Positions 25,406 to 34,648 of a stretch of 64,000 nucleotides of DNA are shown one piece after another. The number at the start of each line of letters is the position of its first letter. Position 1 is the stretch's first letter. The notes under the pieces are model-generated. The model saw nothing but the letters and a program-made list of their open reading frames with translations, made no database searches and was not told where the DNA came from. Source of the stretch: an uncultured Bacillota bacterium. Lineage in GTDB: Bacteria > Bacillota_I > Bacilli_A > RFN20 > CAG-826. Where the stretch lies: contig OX437086.1 of the NCBI GenBank assembly GCA_949299565.1, positions 997,999 to 1,061,998 on the forward strand. Reading direction: 5' to 3'. Position numbers and translations under genes: made by a program.

Positions 25406-26384
25406 CGTTTGTTCCTACCAAAAGGCCGTGTAAATATCGTTCTAAATCGAATTCTTCTAAATCCGTCATTTTCTCGCCTAAACCGATAAAGCGGACTGGC
25501 ACGCCGATATTTTCGCGGATCGAAAGAACGATCCCGCCTTTCGAAGTGCCATCCATCTTCGTTAAAACGATTCCCGTCACTTTATTGGCTTCGCTGAATT
25601 TCTTGGCCTGCTCAACACCGTTTTGCCCCGTCGTCGCGTCGATGACCAAGAAAGTCTCCTGAGGCGCGTTTGGAATTTCTTTGCTTATTACTCTCGTGAT
25701 TTTGCCAAGCTCAGCCATTAAATTCGCCTTGTTTTGCAAACGGCCTGCAGTGTCGACGATCACTAAATCGCAACTAAGCTCTTTCGCTTTTTTCACCCCG
25801 TCATAAGCAACAGAGGCCGGATCTTGTCCAGGTTTCCCGACGACAAGCGGAACATTTAAACGCTGAGCCCAAATCGCGAGTTGTTCAGTCGCTCCCGCGC
25901 GAAACGTATCGCCGGCCACTAATAAAACTTTCTTCCCTAATTGTTGATAGCGGTAGGCAAGTTTGGCGATGCTTGTCGTCTTTCCGACTCCGTTGACACC
26001 TTCCATCAACAAAACGACAGGCGTTTCTTTAAAGTCGAGGTCGTTCGTGATTGAGCCTTTTTCTAGATAAGAAACAAACATCAAATCGATCAGTTCCTCG
26101 TTGAGTTCATCGATTGAAGAAAGGCTCTCTTCTTTGCTTTTTTCGATGATTTTCTCAACAAGGCGCAAAGCTAAATCGACACCGACATCGGCTTCAATCA
26201 AAATCTCTTCGAGTTCTTCAAAATACGGACTTTCGGCTTTCTTATATTTTTTGCTGAGAGCCGCTAAACGATCGGCGAAAGCCGCCCGCGATTTGCTGAG
26301 CCCTTCATCGTATTTAACTTGGAGATTGTTCTCTTTATTGTCTTCTTTTTTGAACTTCTTTTTTAAAAAAGCAATAAGCCCCAT
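25398..26384 (-). CDS. ftsY: Signal recognition particle receptor FtsY
   Basis: Membrane-associated SRP receptor GTPase. The protein has 328 residues. A short basic N-terminus is followed by the N domain and the G motifs GVNGVGKTTS, DTAGRLQN and TKMDGTSKGG. The acidic A domain of many homologues is absent, as is common in Firmicutes. A ribosome binding site (GGAGGA) precedes the ATG. rnc lies 13 bases upstream; smc, which separates them in Bacillus, is missing. Confidence 0.97.
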   Translation of the reverse strand: MGLIAFLKKKFKKEDNKENNLQVKYDEGLSKSRAAFADRLAALSKKYKKAESPYFEELEEILIEADVGVDLALRLVEKIIEKSKEESLSSIDELNEELIDLMFVSYLEKGSITNDLDFKETPVVLLMEGVNGVGKTTSIAKLAYRYQQLGKKVLLVAGDTFRAGATEQLAIWAQRLNVPLVVGKPGQDPASVAYDGVKKAKELSCDLVIVDTAGRLQNKANLMAELGKITRVISKEIPNAPQETFLVIDATTGQNGVEQAKKFSEANKVTGIVLTKMDGTSKGGIVLSIRENIGVPVRFIGLGEKMTDLEEFDLERYLHGLLVGTNDE

Positions 26385-26397
26385 CTTTCTCCTCCAT

Positions 26398-27093
26398 TTA
26401 TTTATAGGTTACGCGCTTCGCTAAAGCGTTTTTGGCGGCCATCACTTCCGCTTCCTTTTTGCTATGCCCTTCGCCGCGGCCAATCTCTTCTTCCATGAAA
26501 TAAACAGCCGCCACATAATGACGATCATGAGCGGGTCCGCTCTCCTCTAAGATTTTATAGGTTACAGATTGCCGATAATCTGCTTGCATTGCTTCTTGAA
26601 GCTCGCTTTTGGGATTATTATCGAAATCCGCTTTGGCTTTTCGAATGTCTTCCTCGAAGAGTTTAACAAGAAAGGCATGCGATTTTTGGAGTCCTTGGTC
26701 GAGAAAAAGAGCCCCAACAAAACTCTCGAAAACATCCTCTAAAACGTTATCGCGCGTCGAAACGTCTCCTTGAAATGAACTGCCGACCCGGATAAAAGGG
26801 GCAAAGCCCAATTTCCGCGCATAATTAGCCTCTGATTCAGTTCTGATGAAACTAGCTTTCAGCATTGAAAGCTCTCCTTGAAGCATCTCGGGATGCAGAC
26901 GGAAAGCTAGTTCAGAAACAACAAGACCGATCAACGAATCTCCCAAAAATTCTAAACGCTCATAATCGTGATGCTTCGTCCCGTGCATCCCGTTCACTGA
27001 AGAGTGTGTGAAAGCCAACTCATAATAAAGAGAATCATGACATTCGATGCCGAGACTTTTTAAATGTTTTAAAAGATTCTCTAATTCAGGCAT
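26398..27093 (-). CDS. rnc: Ribonuclease III
   Basis: Double-strand-specific endonuclease for rRNA processing. The protein has 231 residues. The catalytic domain has RLEFLGDSLIGL and the second acidic site LEDVFESFVGALFLD. A C-terminal dsRNA-binding domain (NPKSELQEAMQ ... GHSKKEAEVMAAKNAL) follows. I chose the ATG at 27093 inside the end of plsX (8-base overlap, AGGAT upstream); 27102 is also possible. Its likely substrates, the long stems around 16S and 23S, are visible in the rRNA operon of this window. Confidence 0.95.
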   Translation of the reverse strand: MPELENLLKHLKSLGIECHDSLYYELAFTHSSVNGMHGTKHHDYERLEFLGDSLIGLVVSELAFRLHPEMLQGELSMLKASFIRTESEANYARKLGFAPFIRVGSSFQGDVSTRDNVLEDVFESFVGALFLDQGLQKSHAFLVKLFEEDIRKAKADFDNNPKSELQEAMQADYRQSVTYKILEESGPAHDRHYVAAVYFMEEEIGRGEGHSKKEAEVMAAKNALAKRVTYK

Positions 27094-28081
27094 TGTTCGC
27101 ATCCTGTAATCGTTTAGAAATCTTCGTGACGACTTCGCCTTCAACTAAACGGGCAGCCAAAAGCAAAGCATTATAAAAGGCCTCTGAGTCGCTATTGCCG
27201 TGCGCTTTGACAACAACGCCGTTCGTGCCAAGCAATAAGGCACCGCCAGTTTTGCGAGAATCGAAGGAGGCTTTAAAATCACGCATCCCGCCTTTTACGA
27301 AAAGATAGGCAATCTTGCTCCTCAAATTCTTCAAGAAAACTTTCTTTAAAAGCTTGCCAACCGTCTTAGCCGCTCCTTCTGTCGCCTTCAAAAGAACGTT
27401 GCCGCTATAGCCATCAGTCACGATAACGTCAGAATCCCCGTTCAAAACATTAGAGGCCTCAATATTCCCTAAAAAATTGACTTCCTTTTTGGTTTTAAGA
27501 ATCTCATAGGCTTTTTTGCCGTTCGGCGAGCCTTTCCCTTCTTCGCTGCCGTTGGCTAAAAGAGAAACTTTTGGATTCACGACGTTCTCGACAATTTCGG
27601 CGTAAAGGCTCCCCATAATAGCGAATTGAGCAATTTCTTCCGCTGTATTTTCATTAGAAGCCCCGACATCTAAAATCGCCATGTGTCCTCCGGTCTTAAA
27701 ATTAGGAAAAGAAGCCACTAAAGCGGGACGCAAAACGCCGGGTGCCTTTTTTAAAAGAAGCGAAGAAGCGCTCAAGAAAGCGCCCGTGCCACCGGCAGAA
27801 ACAACGCCAGAAGCTCTTCTTTCTCGCACGGCTTCAATAGCTTTGACCATTGAACTGTCTTTCTTTCTTAAAGCCTCTAAGGCTCCGTCCGTCATTTCCA
27901 TGACCTCTGTAGTTACGATAACTTCAATCCCTTCTTGTCCGCTTAAAGCATTTAATTCTTCAGCTTTTCCAAAACAAAGAAGATGAAATTCGGGATGTTC
28001 CTTATGGAAACGGAGCACGGCTTCAACGCTCATCTTGCTCCCTAAATCAGAACCCATCATATCGATCGCTAACGTGTTCAT
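27086..28081 (-). CDS. plsX: Phosphate acyltransferase PlsX
   Basis: Makes acyl-phosphate from acyl-ACP for PlsY, starting phosphatidic acid synthesis. The protein has 331 residues. Seen: DMMGSD near the start, SAGGTGAFL, DVGAS and TDGYSGNVLLK. GAGGT lies about 7 bases before the ATG. In Bacillus plsX is followed by fabD, fabG and acpP before rnc; here rnc overlaps it directly and no ACP gene is present. Together with fakA this fits use of exogenous fatty acids, which is inference. Confidence 0.96.
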   Translation of the reverse strand: MNTLAIDMMGSDLGSKMSVEAVLRFHKEHPEFHLLCFGKAEELNALSGQEGIEVIVTTEVMEMTDGALEALRKKDSSMVKAIEAVRERRASGVVSAGGTGAFLSASSLLLKKAPGVLRPALVASFPNFKTGGHMAILDVGASNENTAEEIAQFAIMGSLYAEIVENVVNPKVSLLANGSEEGKGSPNGKKAYEILKTKKEVNFLGNIEASNVLNGDSDVIVTDGYSGNVLLKATEGAAKTVGKLLKKVFLKNLRSKIAYLFVKGGMRDFKASFDSRKTGGALLLGTNGVVVKAHGNSDSEAFYNALLLAARLVEGEVVTKISKRLQDANNA

Positions 28082-28126
28082 AAAACTACCTCAGTTTATA
28101 AGTATAAAATTCTTTCTCTCTCTTAT

Positions 28127-30196
28127 CTAGGAGAGGACATGTTCAGCCTCAAAATCGTGACCGGCTTTCAAAAGCTCTTCTTTTTCATTTCTTAAAGTTG
28201 AAGAATTATAGATTTTCTCCGCATCATCGCGCGCACATTCGAGAAGACGAAAATCATCGAGAGGATTAACGAAATTAAAAGACGGCAAGCCTGCTTGTCT
28301 GATTCCCAATAGTTCACCGGGACCCCGCATCTTTAAATCCGCTTCAGCGATTTCAAAACCGTCATTTGTTTCAACCATAACTTTAAGTTTTTCGCTATCT
28401 TCGTGCGGCGAAAGAAGAAGACAAGTCGCTTCCTGTCCTCCGCGTCCGATTCGCCCTCTCAATTGATGAAGCGAAGAAAGAGAGAAATGGTTAGCCTCAT
28501 AAATAATCATCAAAGAGGCTTCTTTAACATCGAGTCCAACCTCAATTAAAGAAGTGGCGACAAGAATCGAACTATGGCCTTTTAAGAAGGACTCTCGCGC
28601 TTTTAAAAGTTCATCATTCGACATCTTCCCGTGCATGAAAGACACTTTCCCCGGGAAAGCCAAATCATAAAATTCATAAACTTTCTTAACTGATTGATAG
28701 TTATCATCGCCTTCAATGCGCGGAGCGACGATATAAGCCTTGCCGTTTGATTTTAAACATTGATTTATGTATTTAAAAATTTCTTTCTCGTCTTCTGGCG
28801 ATAGAATCAGTGTCTTAACGTCCCTTTTTCCTTGCGGGAATTCATGAAGAGTCGAAATCGCCAAATCACCAAAAAGCGTTTGCGTCAAAGTGCGGGGAAT
28901 CGGTGTTGCTGACATCAAAAGCAAGTCAGCGTGCTCGCCTTTGCCTAAAAGGCGTGAACGTTGATTGACTCCGAATTTATGTTGCTCATCGATGATCGCT
29001 AGAGACAATTGGCTATAAATAACGTCTTTTGAGAATAATGCATGCGTGCCGACAACGATATCGAGAGTCCCGTCGCTTAAATCTTGTTTGATCGCTTGCC
29101 GCGACTCATTATCGACGCTTCCGGTCAAAAGCCCTATATTCAAAGGAGTACCCTTAAAAAGCTTCTCTAAATTTTCATAGTGCTGACGCGCCAGAGTGTC
29201 GGTTGGCGCCAAAATCGCTGTTTGTCCGTGCCGCGTATAATTCGCATAGGAAGCTAAAGACGCGACTAACGTTTTTCCGGTTCCGACATCGCCCTGCAAA
29301 AGACGATACATCAAATAAGAAGCATCCATGTCATCGATGATTTCCTTGAGAGTTTTTCTTTGATCATCAGTCAAGCCGTAAGGAAGAGAAGATATAAATT
29401 TCTCCACTGCTTCTAAATCAACTTTATCCATCGAACGAGAACGTCGAAGGTTGCTGCTCTTTTTCTTTGCCTCGGCAATCTGCATCTCATAAATTAAGCC
29501 TTCCTCGTATTTAAGCGTCCTCAAAGCTTGATGGATATCTTTCCCGTTCTTCGGGAAATGAAGCGCTTCAACAGCCTTAACCTTTGGATAAAGACGATAT
29601 TTAAGACGATATTCCTCCGGAATCAGTTCAGGAATTTCCTCTTGATACAAAGAGAAAGCGCGCTTAATAAGCCGCGAAAAAATCGCATTAGGAATTTCGT
29701 TCGGCAAATGATAAAGAGGCTTTAAATACTCGCCCTCCTGAATTCTCCCTTTCTGAAAATTTAAAAGGACAAGACAATGCCTTTTGGCGTCATAATGCGC
29801 TTCAAGCGTCCATTGACTTCCGATTTCGAAAATTTTATTGAGAAATTCGCGACCCCAAGCCTCTACTTGAAAAAGTTCTCCTTTCTCTTCCAAAAAAGAA
29901 AACCTTGTCATTGTTTTTTTAAAAAAGCGAACAACTTTCGGCTGGCTTTTAATTGTTCCGAAAATGATGAAGCGTTGACGCTCACGATAAGGAGGAGTCG
30001 GTTTCAAAGGAGTCCAGTTTTCGTAATTATAAGGAAAATGAAATAAAACCTTTAAAGGCGTCGTTAAACCGTATTTTATTAATTTGTCTTGAAGAGGACG
30101 ACTCTTGGTCAGTTTTTCTAAGCCTTCCTTCTTCAACTTAGATGGTCTTATTTCATCTTCTTCTTTTAAGCGTTGCCGAAAGAAACCGTTATTCAT
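28127..30196 (-). CDS. recG: ATP-dependent DNA helicase RecG
   Basis: Branch-migration helicase for stalled forks and Holliday junctions. The protein has 689 residues. An N-terminal wedge (OB-fold) domain is followed by helicase motifs: Walker A QGDVGTGKT, DEQH box, MSATPIPRT, and in the second RecA lobe LRGRIGRGG. A C-terminal region LKMRGPGELLGIRQAG is typical. It overlaps fakA as ATGA. Confidence 0.97.
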   Translation of the reverse strand: MNNGFFRQRLKEEDEIRPSKLKKEGLEKLTKSRPLQDKLIKYGLTTPLKVLFHFPYNYENWTPLKPTPPYRERQRFIIFGTIKSQPKVVRFFKKTMTRFSFLEEKGELFQVEAWGREFLNKIFEIGSQWTLEAHYDAKRHCLVLLNFQKGRIQEGEYLKPLYHLPNEIPNAIFSRLIKRAFSLYQEEIPELIPEEYRLKYRLYPKVKAVEALHFPKNGKDIHQALRTLKYEEGLIYEMQIAEAKKKSSNLRRSRSMDKVDLEAVEKFISSLPYGLTDDQRKTLKEIIDDMDASYLMYRLLQGDVGTGKTLVASLASYANYTRHGQTAILAPTDTLARQHYENLEKLFKGTPLNIGLLTGSVDNESRQAIKQDLSDGTLDIVVGTHALFSKDVIYSQLSLAIIDEQHKFGVNQRSRLLGKGEHADLLLMSATPIPRTLTQTLFGDLAISTLHEFPQGKRDVKTLILSPEDEKEIFKYINQCLKSNGKAYIVAPRIEGDDNYQSVKKVYEFYDLAFPGKVSFMHGKMSNDELLKARESFLKGHSSILVATSLIEVGLDVKEASLMIIYEANHFSLSSLHQLRGRIGRGGQEATCLLLSPHEDSEKLKVMVETNDGFEIAEADLKMRGPGELLGIRQAGLPSFNFVNPLDDFRLLECARDDAEKIYNSSTLRNEKEELLKAGHDFEAEHVLS

Positions 30197-31938
30197 TCAA
30201 CCCCTACCAAAAAAGAGTATACCGGTTGATTGCCCTTTCGGAGGGCGATTTCAAGATTCGGGAAGTCGTTTTCTAATTTTTGACTGAGCGTCTCTAATTC
30301 AGCATCCTCAATGTCTTGCCCACAAATAACAGTCAAAAGATACGAATCGTCATCGACCATTGCATGAACAAGTTCAAAAAGCGTTTCCGCCTTATTTTTT
30401 TGGCACGAAACAATCGATTTATCATCGCGCATTCCGATGTAATAATCTTTCGTAATATGGACTCCGTCGATATCAGTGTCTTTGATCGCGTATGTCACCG
30501 AACCGGATTTGACGCTTTTTAAAGCGCCCTTCATTTCGTTATAAATCGCTTCGGGATCACCGTCGGGCGCGAACTGCATCGCGGCTTCTAACCCTTGCAA
30601 AAGAGTTTTTGAAGGGATCACCCGCGCTCTAGTTTTGTCATTTTGATTGAGATCGCAAGCTTGAGAAGCCGCCATTACGATGTTTGAGTTATTCGGAAGA
30701 ATATAGACGTTTTCGGCATGGCAACGCGCGATTGCCTTCACGAAATCCTCAACTGAAGGATTCATTGTCTGACCACCGGAAACTAAAGTCGAGGCCCCAA
30801 GTTCTAAAAACATTTCATCAAGCCCTTCGCCAGAACTCACAGCGATGAAAGCTAATTTTTGAAGCGGCGTGTTGTCCTCTTCTTCTTTCTTTTCTTCATC
30901 GATGAGTTTATGTCGCCTCGAAAGTTCTAAATTGCCTTCGATATCGGTAGCTTTCAATCCGTTTTCGATGTTCCGATGCTCCTCAGACATGTTTTCGATA
31001 ACGATGCTTAAAAATTCTCCATAATTTTGGGCATAATTGAGCATCGTGCCTGGATTTAAAGTGTGAACGTGAACTTTCACAATGTCTTGATCGTGAATCA
31101 TTACGACTGATTTGCCATGGCTATTTAAGAAATTCCGGAAACGCTTCTCGAAGAACGGGCGTTTCCCGTCTTCTGGCGTTCCGAGCCGCAAAAGGAACTG
31201 CGTGCAATAGCCGAAGCCCTCTTCATCTTCGCTGACTTGAGCTCCAGCATAACTTGTCGGAGTCAAAACAGACGATGGGCCATCCTCGAAATCGTCTTGG
31301 CTGTTTCGTTCAACAAAATTACCGTGAGCAGCTTTTGCCATTCCTTCAATGACGATGCAAAGACCCGCGCCGCCCGAATCCACAACCCCGACTTCTTTAA
31401 GAATCGGCAATAATTCCGGGGTGTGATTCAAAGACTTTTTAGCTTCTTTCAAGAAAAAATCGAGAGCGTCTTCTACGCTATGATCGCCGTTTTTAACATA
31501 TTCTTTGAGCGCAGCGCTGGCTTCCCGAATAACCGTTAAAATTGTTCCCTCAACCGGGCGCATAACGGCTTTATAGGCTACCTCGCGTCCGCGTTCAAAA
31601 GCCGCAGCTAATTCACGAACGTTGATTTGGTTTTTTCCTTTGACGCCATCGGCAAAACCGCGAAAAATTTGGCAAGTGATTGTTCCCGAATTGCCACGAG
31701 CCCCCATCACAAGCGCCGTCGCTAAAGATGAGGCGATAATTTCAATCGATGTTTCAGCCTTGTTTTGAATTTCCTTAGCCCCAGAAGTAAGGGTCAAATT
31801 CATGTTCATTCCCGTATCGCCGTCTGGAACCGGAAAAACATTCAATTGATCAACCTCTGGATAGTGATTGTAGAGATTATTCGCACCGGAAAGAAAAAGG
31901 CGCTTAAAGTCTTGTCCGTTTATAGTTTTCATTTTCAA
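30193..31938 (-). CDS. fakA: Fatty acid kinase catalytic subunit FakA (YloV, DAK family)
   Basis: DhaL-type kinase that phosphorylates fatty acids held by FakB proteins, feeding acyl-phosphate to the PlsX/PlsY pathway. The protein has 581 residues: an N-terminal DhaL domain (FPVPDGDTGMNMNLT and RGNSGTI bind Mg-ADP), a linker, and a C-terminal EDD/DegV-like half. It overlaps the asp23 gene (ATGA) and recG (ATGA). No fakB is in the window. Confidence 0.92.
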   Translation of the reverse strand: MKMKTINGQDFKRLFLSGANNLYNHYPEVDQLNVFPVPDGDTGMNMNLTLTSGAKEIQNKAETSIEIIASSLATALVMGARGNSGTITCQIFRGFADGVKGKNQINVRELAAAFERGREVAYKAVMRPVEGTILTVIREASAALKEYVKNGDHSVEDALDFFLKEAKKSLNHTPELLPILKEVGVVDSGGAGLCIVIEGMAKAAHGNFVERNSQDDFEDGPSSVLTPTSYAGAQVSEDEEGFGYCTQFLLRLGTPEDGKRPFFEKRFRNFLNSHGKSVVMIHDQDIVKVHVHTLNPGTMLNYAQNYGEFLSIVIENMSEEHRNIENGLKATDIEGNLELSRRHKLIDEEKKEEEDNTPLQKLAFIAVSSGEGLDEMFLELGASTLVSGGQTMNPSVEDFVKAIARCHAENVYILPNNSNIVMAASQACDLNQNDKTRARVIPSKTLLQGLEAAMQFAPDGDPEAIYNEMKGALKSVKSGSVTYAIKDTDIDGVHITKDYYIGMRDDKSIVSCQKNKAETLFELVHAMVDDDSYLLTVICGQDIEDAELETLSQKLENDFPNLEIALRKGNQPVYSFLVGVE

Positions 31939-32294
31939 TCAATTTCCTTGATGCCCTGCACGTAAACGTTCACGCGAGGAAAGGCTAAAGAAAAAGTCCG
32001 TCTTAAATCATAAGCCACTTTCTTTTGAATCTCAGACATAACCTCAGTGATTTTGACTCCGTAAGCCACAATAACGTAAACGTCTATTTCGTAATGATCT
32101 TTTTTCTTTGTACAATAGACTCCTCGAACATAATCATCTTTTTTCAGGAGCTCATTAATGTTTTCGCGGAGGGAATTCTTTGAAGTAAGGCCAACAACTC
32201 CATAGCAAGTCGCGGCCGCTTCTCCGGCGACTGAAGCGATTGCTTCCATCGAGATGTTGATGCCTCCGTAAGGCGCAGTTTTATCAATAACCAT
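31935..32294 (-). CDS. Asp23/Gls24 family envelope stress protein (YloU)
   Basis: Member of the Asp23 family, 119 residues. The start GGINISMEAIASVAGEAA and the central block with YEIDVYVIVAYGVKITEV match the family. Relatives bind membrane proteins (AmaP) or are paired with FakA; the exact role here is unknown. The ATG at 32294 has GAGGG upstream; a TTG precedes it. It is the first gene of a coupled asp23-fakA-recG unit probably extending to plsX-rnc-ftsY-ylxM-ffh. Confidence 0.9.
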   Translation of the reverse strand: MVIDKTAPYGGINISMEAIASVAGEAAATCYGVVGLTSKNSLRENINELLKKDDYVRGVYCTKKKDHYEIDVYVIVAYGVKITEVMSEIQKKVAYDLRRTFSLAFPRVNVYVQGIKEID

Positions 32295-32314
32295 CAATCT
32301 TCCCTCAGTTAGTT

Positions 32315-32343
32315 ATTATCCCATTGCAAACCTTCTAGTGCAA
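32315..32343 (-). promoter_or_regulatory. Promoter of the asp23-fakA-recG operon
   Basis: TTGCAC (32338-32343), 17-bp spacer, GATAAT (32315-32320) with an upstream TG (extended -10). It gives a short leader with a GAGGGAAG binding site. Confidence 0.65.
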
Positions 32344-32440
32344 TCTAACCTATTTTGTAGTTTTTAATAAGGCAAAATATAGATTATTACTTAAGTTTGC
32401 TGATAAATATCTTAATTATTTGACAAAAATTTAAGGTTTT

Positions 32441-32886
32441 TTAAGCCTCAGAAACTACCCGAACGGCCACAAAAGCTCCTCGATTCGTTAAGACATCATA
32501 ACAAGGAGAAAGGGCGGCTAAATGTTGTTCTTTGGCCAATAAGCGAAGAGATTGTTCGCTCTCGCAATAGGAGGAATAGTTACCACGTTCAGCAACAAGA
32601 AACATCCCGGAAGGAATTCTTTCGGTCTTCCAGCCAACATGAAGTCCGCGCGTAGAACCATCGATGATGACGCCCGCCCGATATTTCTCATGCTTCACTA
32701 AATGCCCGAGACAGAGAACACCATCATTATTCTCTTGGAGTCTTTCTTCAATCTCTTCTAAATGCAAGAGAAGATTATTCCAAATGCCCGCGACATCTTC
32801 GCTAAAAAATGCTGCTGAGGTGAAGAGATTTTCTCTTCTCGATAGCAGAGCACCATCTCGTCGAAGCGAACCAGATAACTTTCCAT
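32441..32886 (-). pseudogene. Small GyrI-like protein in two overlapping frames (-1 frameshift at a T6A heptamer)
   Basis: The ATG at 32886 opens MESYLVRFDEMVLCYREEKI, but this frame stops after 42 codons (32758). The -1 frame continues convincingly (SEDVAGIWNNLLLHLEEIEE) to a stop at 32441. Joined at the T run 32804-32809 they give a 148-residue protein. The second half (GLHVGWKTERIPSG, VAERGNYSSY, FVAVRV) resembles a GyrI-like small-molecule-binding domain. That is a weak resemblance. The zero-frame reads T TTT TTA, the classical -1 slippery heptamer, so programmed frameshifting is possible. A lost T (sequencing error, phase variation or decay) would also explain it. A -10 box 7 bases before the ATG and no Shine-Dalgarno suggest a leaderless mRNA. 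Confidence 0.6.
32803..32809 (-). promoter_or_regulatory. Slippery heptamer T-TTT-TTA at the frame junction
   Basis: In the frame set by the ATG at 32886, codons 27 and 28 are TTT TTA preceded by T, the X XXY YYZ pattern. A -1 slip here enters the long downstream frame directly. I see no obvious strong stimulatory hairpin within the next 15 bases. Confidence 0.4.
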
Positions 32887-32899
32887 GGGCGTGATTATA
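32887..32899 (-). promoter_or_regulatory. -10 box of the GyrI-like gene, leaderless arrangement
   Basis: TATAAT (32894-32899), then 7 bases (CACGCCC) and ATG. Same geometry as uppS and pnuC. Confidence 0.5.
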
Positions 32900-33011
32900 G
32901 AGATTTAAGAAAAAAGAGCAAGGAAAAAATCTTGTTTTTGCATTTTCTTTTCAACTTTTTTTGCTCATGAAGAAGCAAATGAAAAAAATTAGCAAATTAA
33001 TAGAAAATTTA

Positions 33012-33039
33012 TTGAAATATTAAGATGAAAGACAATAAT
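33012..33039 (+). promoter_or_regulatory. Promoter of the tandem-repeat lipoprotein
   Basis: TTGAAA (33012-33017), 16-bp spacer, AATAAT (33034-33039). The leader is about 35 nt and contains AAAGGGG about 8 bases before the ATG. The stretch 32900-33080 is otherwise very A/T-rich with no other feature. Confidence 0.5.
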
Positions 33040-33080
33040 GCCTAGCGAGCAAAGAACTCAAAACAAGAAAGGGGAAAAGA

Positions 33081-34631
33081 ATGAAAAAATTACCATTGCT
33101 TCTAGCGCTTAGTGCGTTTGGGCTTGCTTCTTGCGGAGGAACAGATGTTTCTTCTTCAATTGCTTCCGATAACAGCGATTCCTCGTCATCCATCACTTCC
33201 GATAGTAGCGACTCGTCTAGTAGCTCTACCATCTCTAGCGATTCCTCAACAAGTATTCCTCCTGCTTCTAACTGGACCAGCGAAGAAGAAGAGATTTTCT
33301 TTGAAAATCTCGGAGGCCATCTGGCGCCCTATTGCGAAGCTTTTGATGATTATAACTACGAAGTTCTAACTTCGTGGCTGGATCAAGGGTTTCTAACGAT
33401 TGAAATACCTGATGCTCCATATGAGTTAGTGAGCGAATACGCTCTCACTCTTGAAGCCAACGATTTCATCGAAACAACTGATCAATATTATGGCGTTGGA
33501 GCCGGGATGCGGATCTACGAAATCACCTACCCTGAAGATTATGTAAGTCTCATCTATCAAGTCTATATGACAGATGAAAATTATTCTTCCTACTTAGATG
33601 AAGGAACGGGCATCGTCAGCATCGACATTTATCCGACCATTCCTTATCACGAATTCCCAGAGGCAGAATTATCCGCTCTCATTCAAGAATATTATGGAAT
33701 TGAAGACACGATCGTCATCCCTTCTTATGAAGCTGATTATTACATAATCGAAGAACCCACAAGCGACTACTACTACATCGACGTCTATTCATATGTGGAA
33801 CAAGATATCACTGCTTCTTATATTTCAGCTCTTTTAGCAGCCGGTTATCAAGAGACAGCGATTGATGGAACAACTATTTATTTAGATAGCAGCGAACAAA
33901 TCTACATTCAAACCGCCTATAATTCGGAAGAAGGACTCTTCATTGTTGCAATTTTCCAAGCTCCGCTCTTCTCTTGGCCAGAAGATGTGGTGGCAACCTC
34001 TTTAGCAGCTCTCGGGGTTGAAGGCGTTACTCTCCCGGCTCCCGATTATAACTTCTCCTACTATAGTTACGATGATCAATGGCTGAGTTTCTTCAGCGAA
34101 TTCAGCGTTTATTGCTATGGCGGTGATTATGTTGCAGGGTACGGCGAACAACTTATAGCGGAAGGCTACACTCTAAGCGATGATGGCACTGTCTATATTG
34201 ATAGTAGCAATCAAATTGCTGTTGAAGTCAGCTATGATGAAAATGTTGATTCCACTGATATCTACGTCACTTTAGTTCCAGAAGCTCCTACTACCACTAC
34301 AACTTGGCCCGAAGAAGAAATTGCCACTCTCCTCGGAGAATTAGGAATTTCCTCTGCTATCGAGATCCCGGCTCCGGAAGGCGACATCACTGCCTATGAA
34401 ATCGATGAGTCGTGGATGGAATTCGGAATGGGATTCTTCGTCAATTGCTACGTCGCTTCTGACATTACGGATAGTTATATCGCTCAATTGGAAGATGCCG
34501 GATGGGTTTATAACGATATCGCTTTAGCCTATGTTGATCCGACAATGCAAGCCGGCATCAGTTGCAGCTATTATAGCGATTCTGGCTGTTTAGAAATAAG
34601 CATCATCAACGCTGCTCAATATCTTGAATAG
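33081..34631 (+). CDS. Ser-linker lipoprotein with four tandem ~105-residue repeats
   Basis: Not recognised. The 516 residues begin with a signal peptide and lipobox FGLASC (Cys18), then a Ser/Asp linker (21-60). Four repeats follow at about 65-189, 192-297, 299-400 and 409-511. Each starts with a (W/F)P-E-E..(I/L)...L.G(I/V) helix, then (I/L).(I/L)P.(P), a Tyr-rich strand segment, and Y...L...G(Y/W)......Y.D....I...Y ending in strands. Residues are strongly acidic and Tyr-rich (about 12% Tyr by eye). It would be anchored outside the cell by Lgt lipidation. Monocistronic, with its own promoter and a shared terminator. A substrate-binding or adhesion role is a guess. Confidence 0.75.
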   Translation: MKKLPLLLALSAFGLASCGGTDVSSSIASDNSDSSSSITSDSSDSSSSSTISSDSSTSIPPASNWTSEEEEIFFENLGGHLAPYCEAFDDYNYEVLTSWLDQGFLTIEIPDAPYELVSEYALTLEANDFIETTDQYYGVGAGMRIYEITYPEDYVSLIYQVYMTDENYSSYLDEGTGIVSIDIYPTIPYHEFPEAELSALIQEYYGIEDTIVIPSYEADYYIIEEPTSDYYYIDVYSYVEQDITASYISALLAAGYQETAIDGTTIYLDSSEQIYIQTAYNSEEGLFIVAIFQAPLFSWPEDVVATSLAALGVEGVTLPAPDYNFSYYSYDDQWLSFFSEFSVYCYGGDYVAGYGEQLIAEGYTLSDDGTVYIDSSNQIAVEVSYDENVDSTDIYVTLVPEAPTTTTTWPEEEIATLLGELGISSAIEIPAPEGDITAYEIDESWMEFGMGFFVNCYVASDITDSYIAQLEDAGWVYNDIALAYVDPTMQAGISCSYYSDSGCLEISIINAAQYLE

Positions 34632-34648
34632 AGTTGATGACTAATTTA

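Noticed and set aside
23759..26384. Plus-strand frames of 60-137 codons antisense to ffh and ftsY
   Set aside because: Low-complexity Ser-rich shadows of the coding strand with no binding sites.
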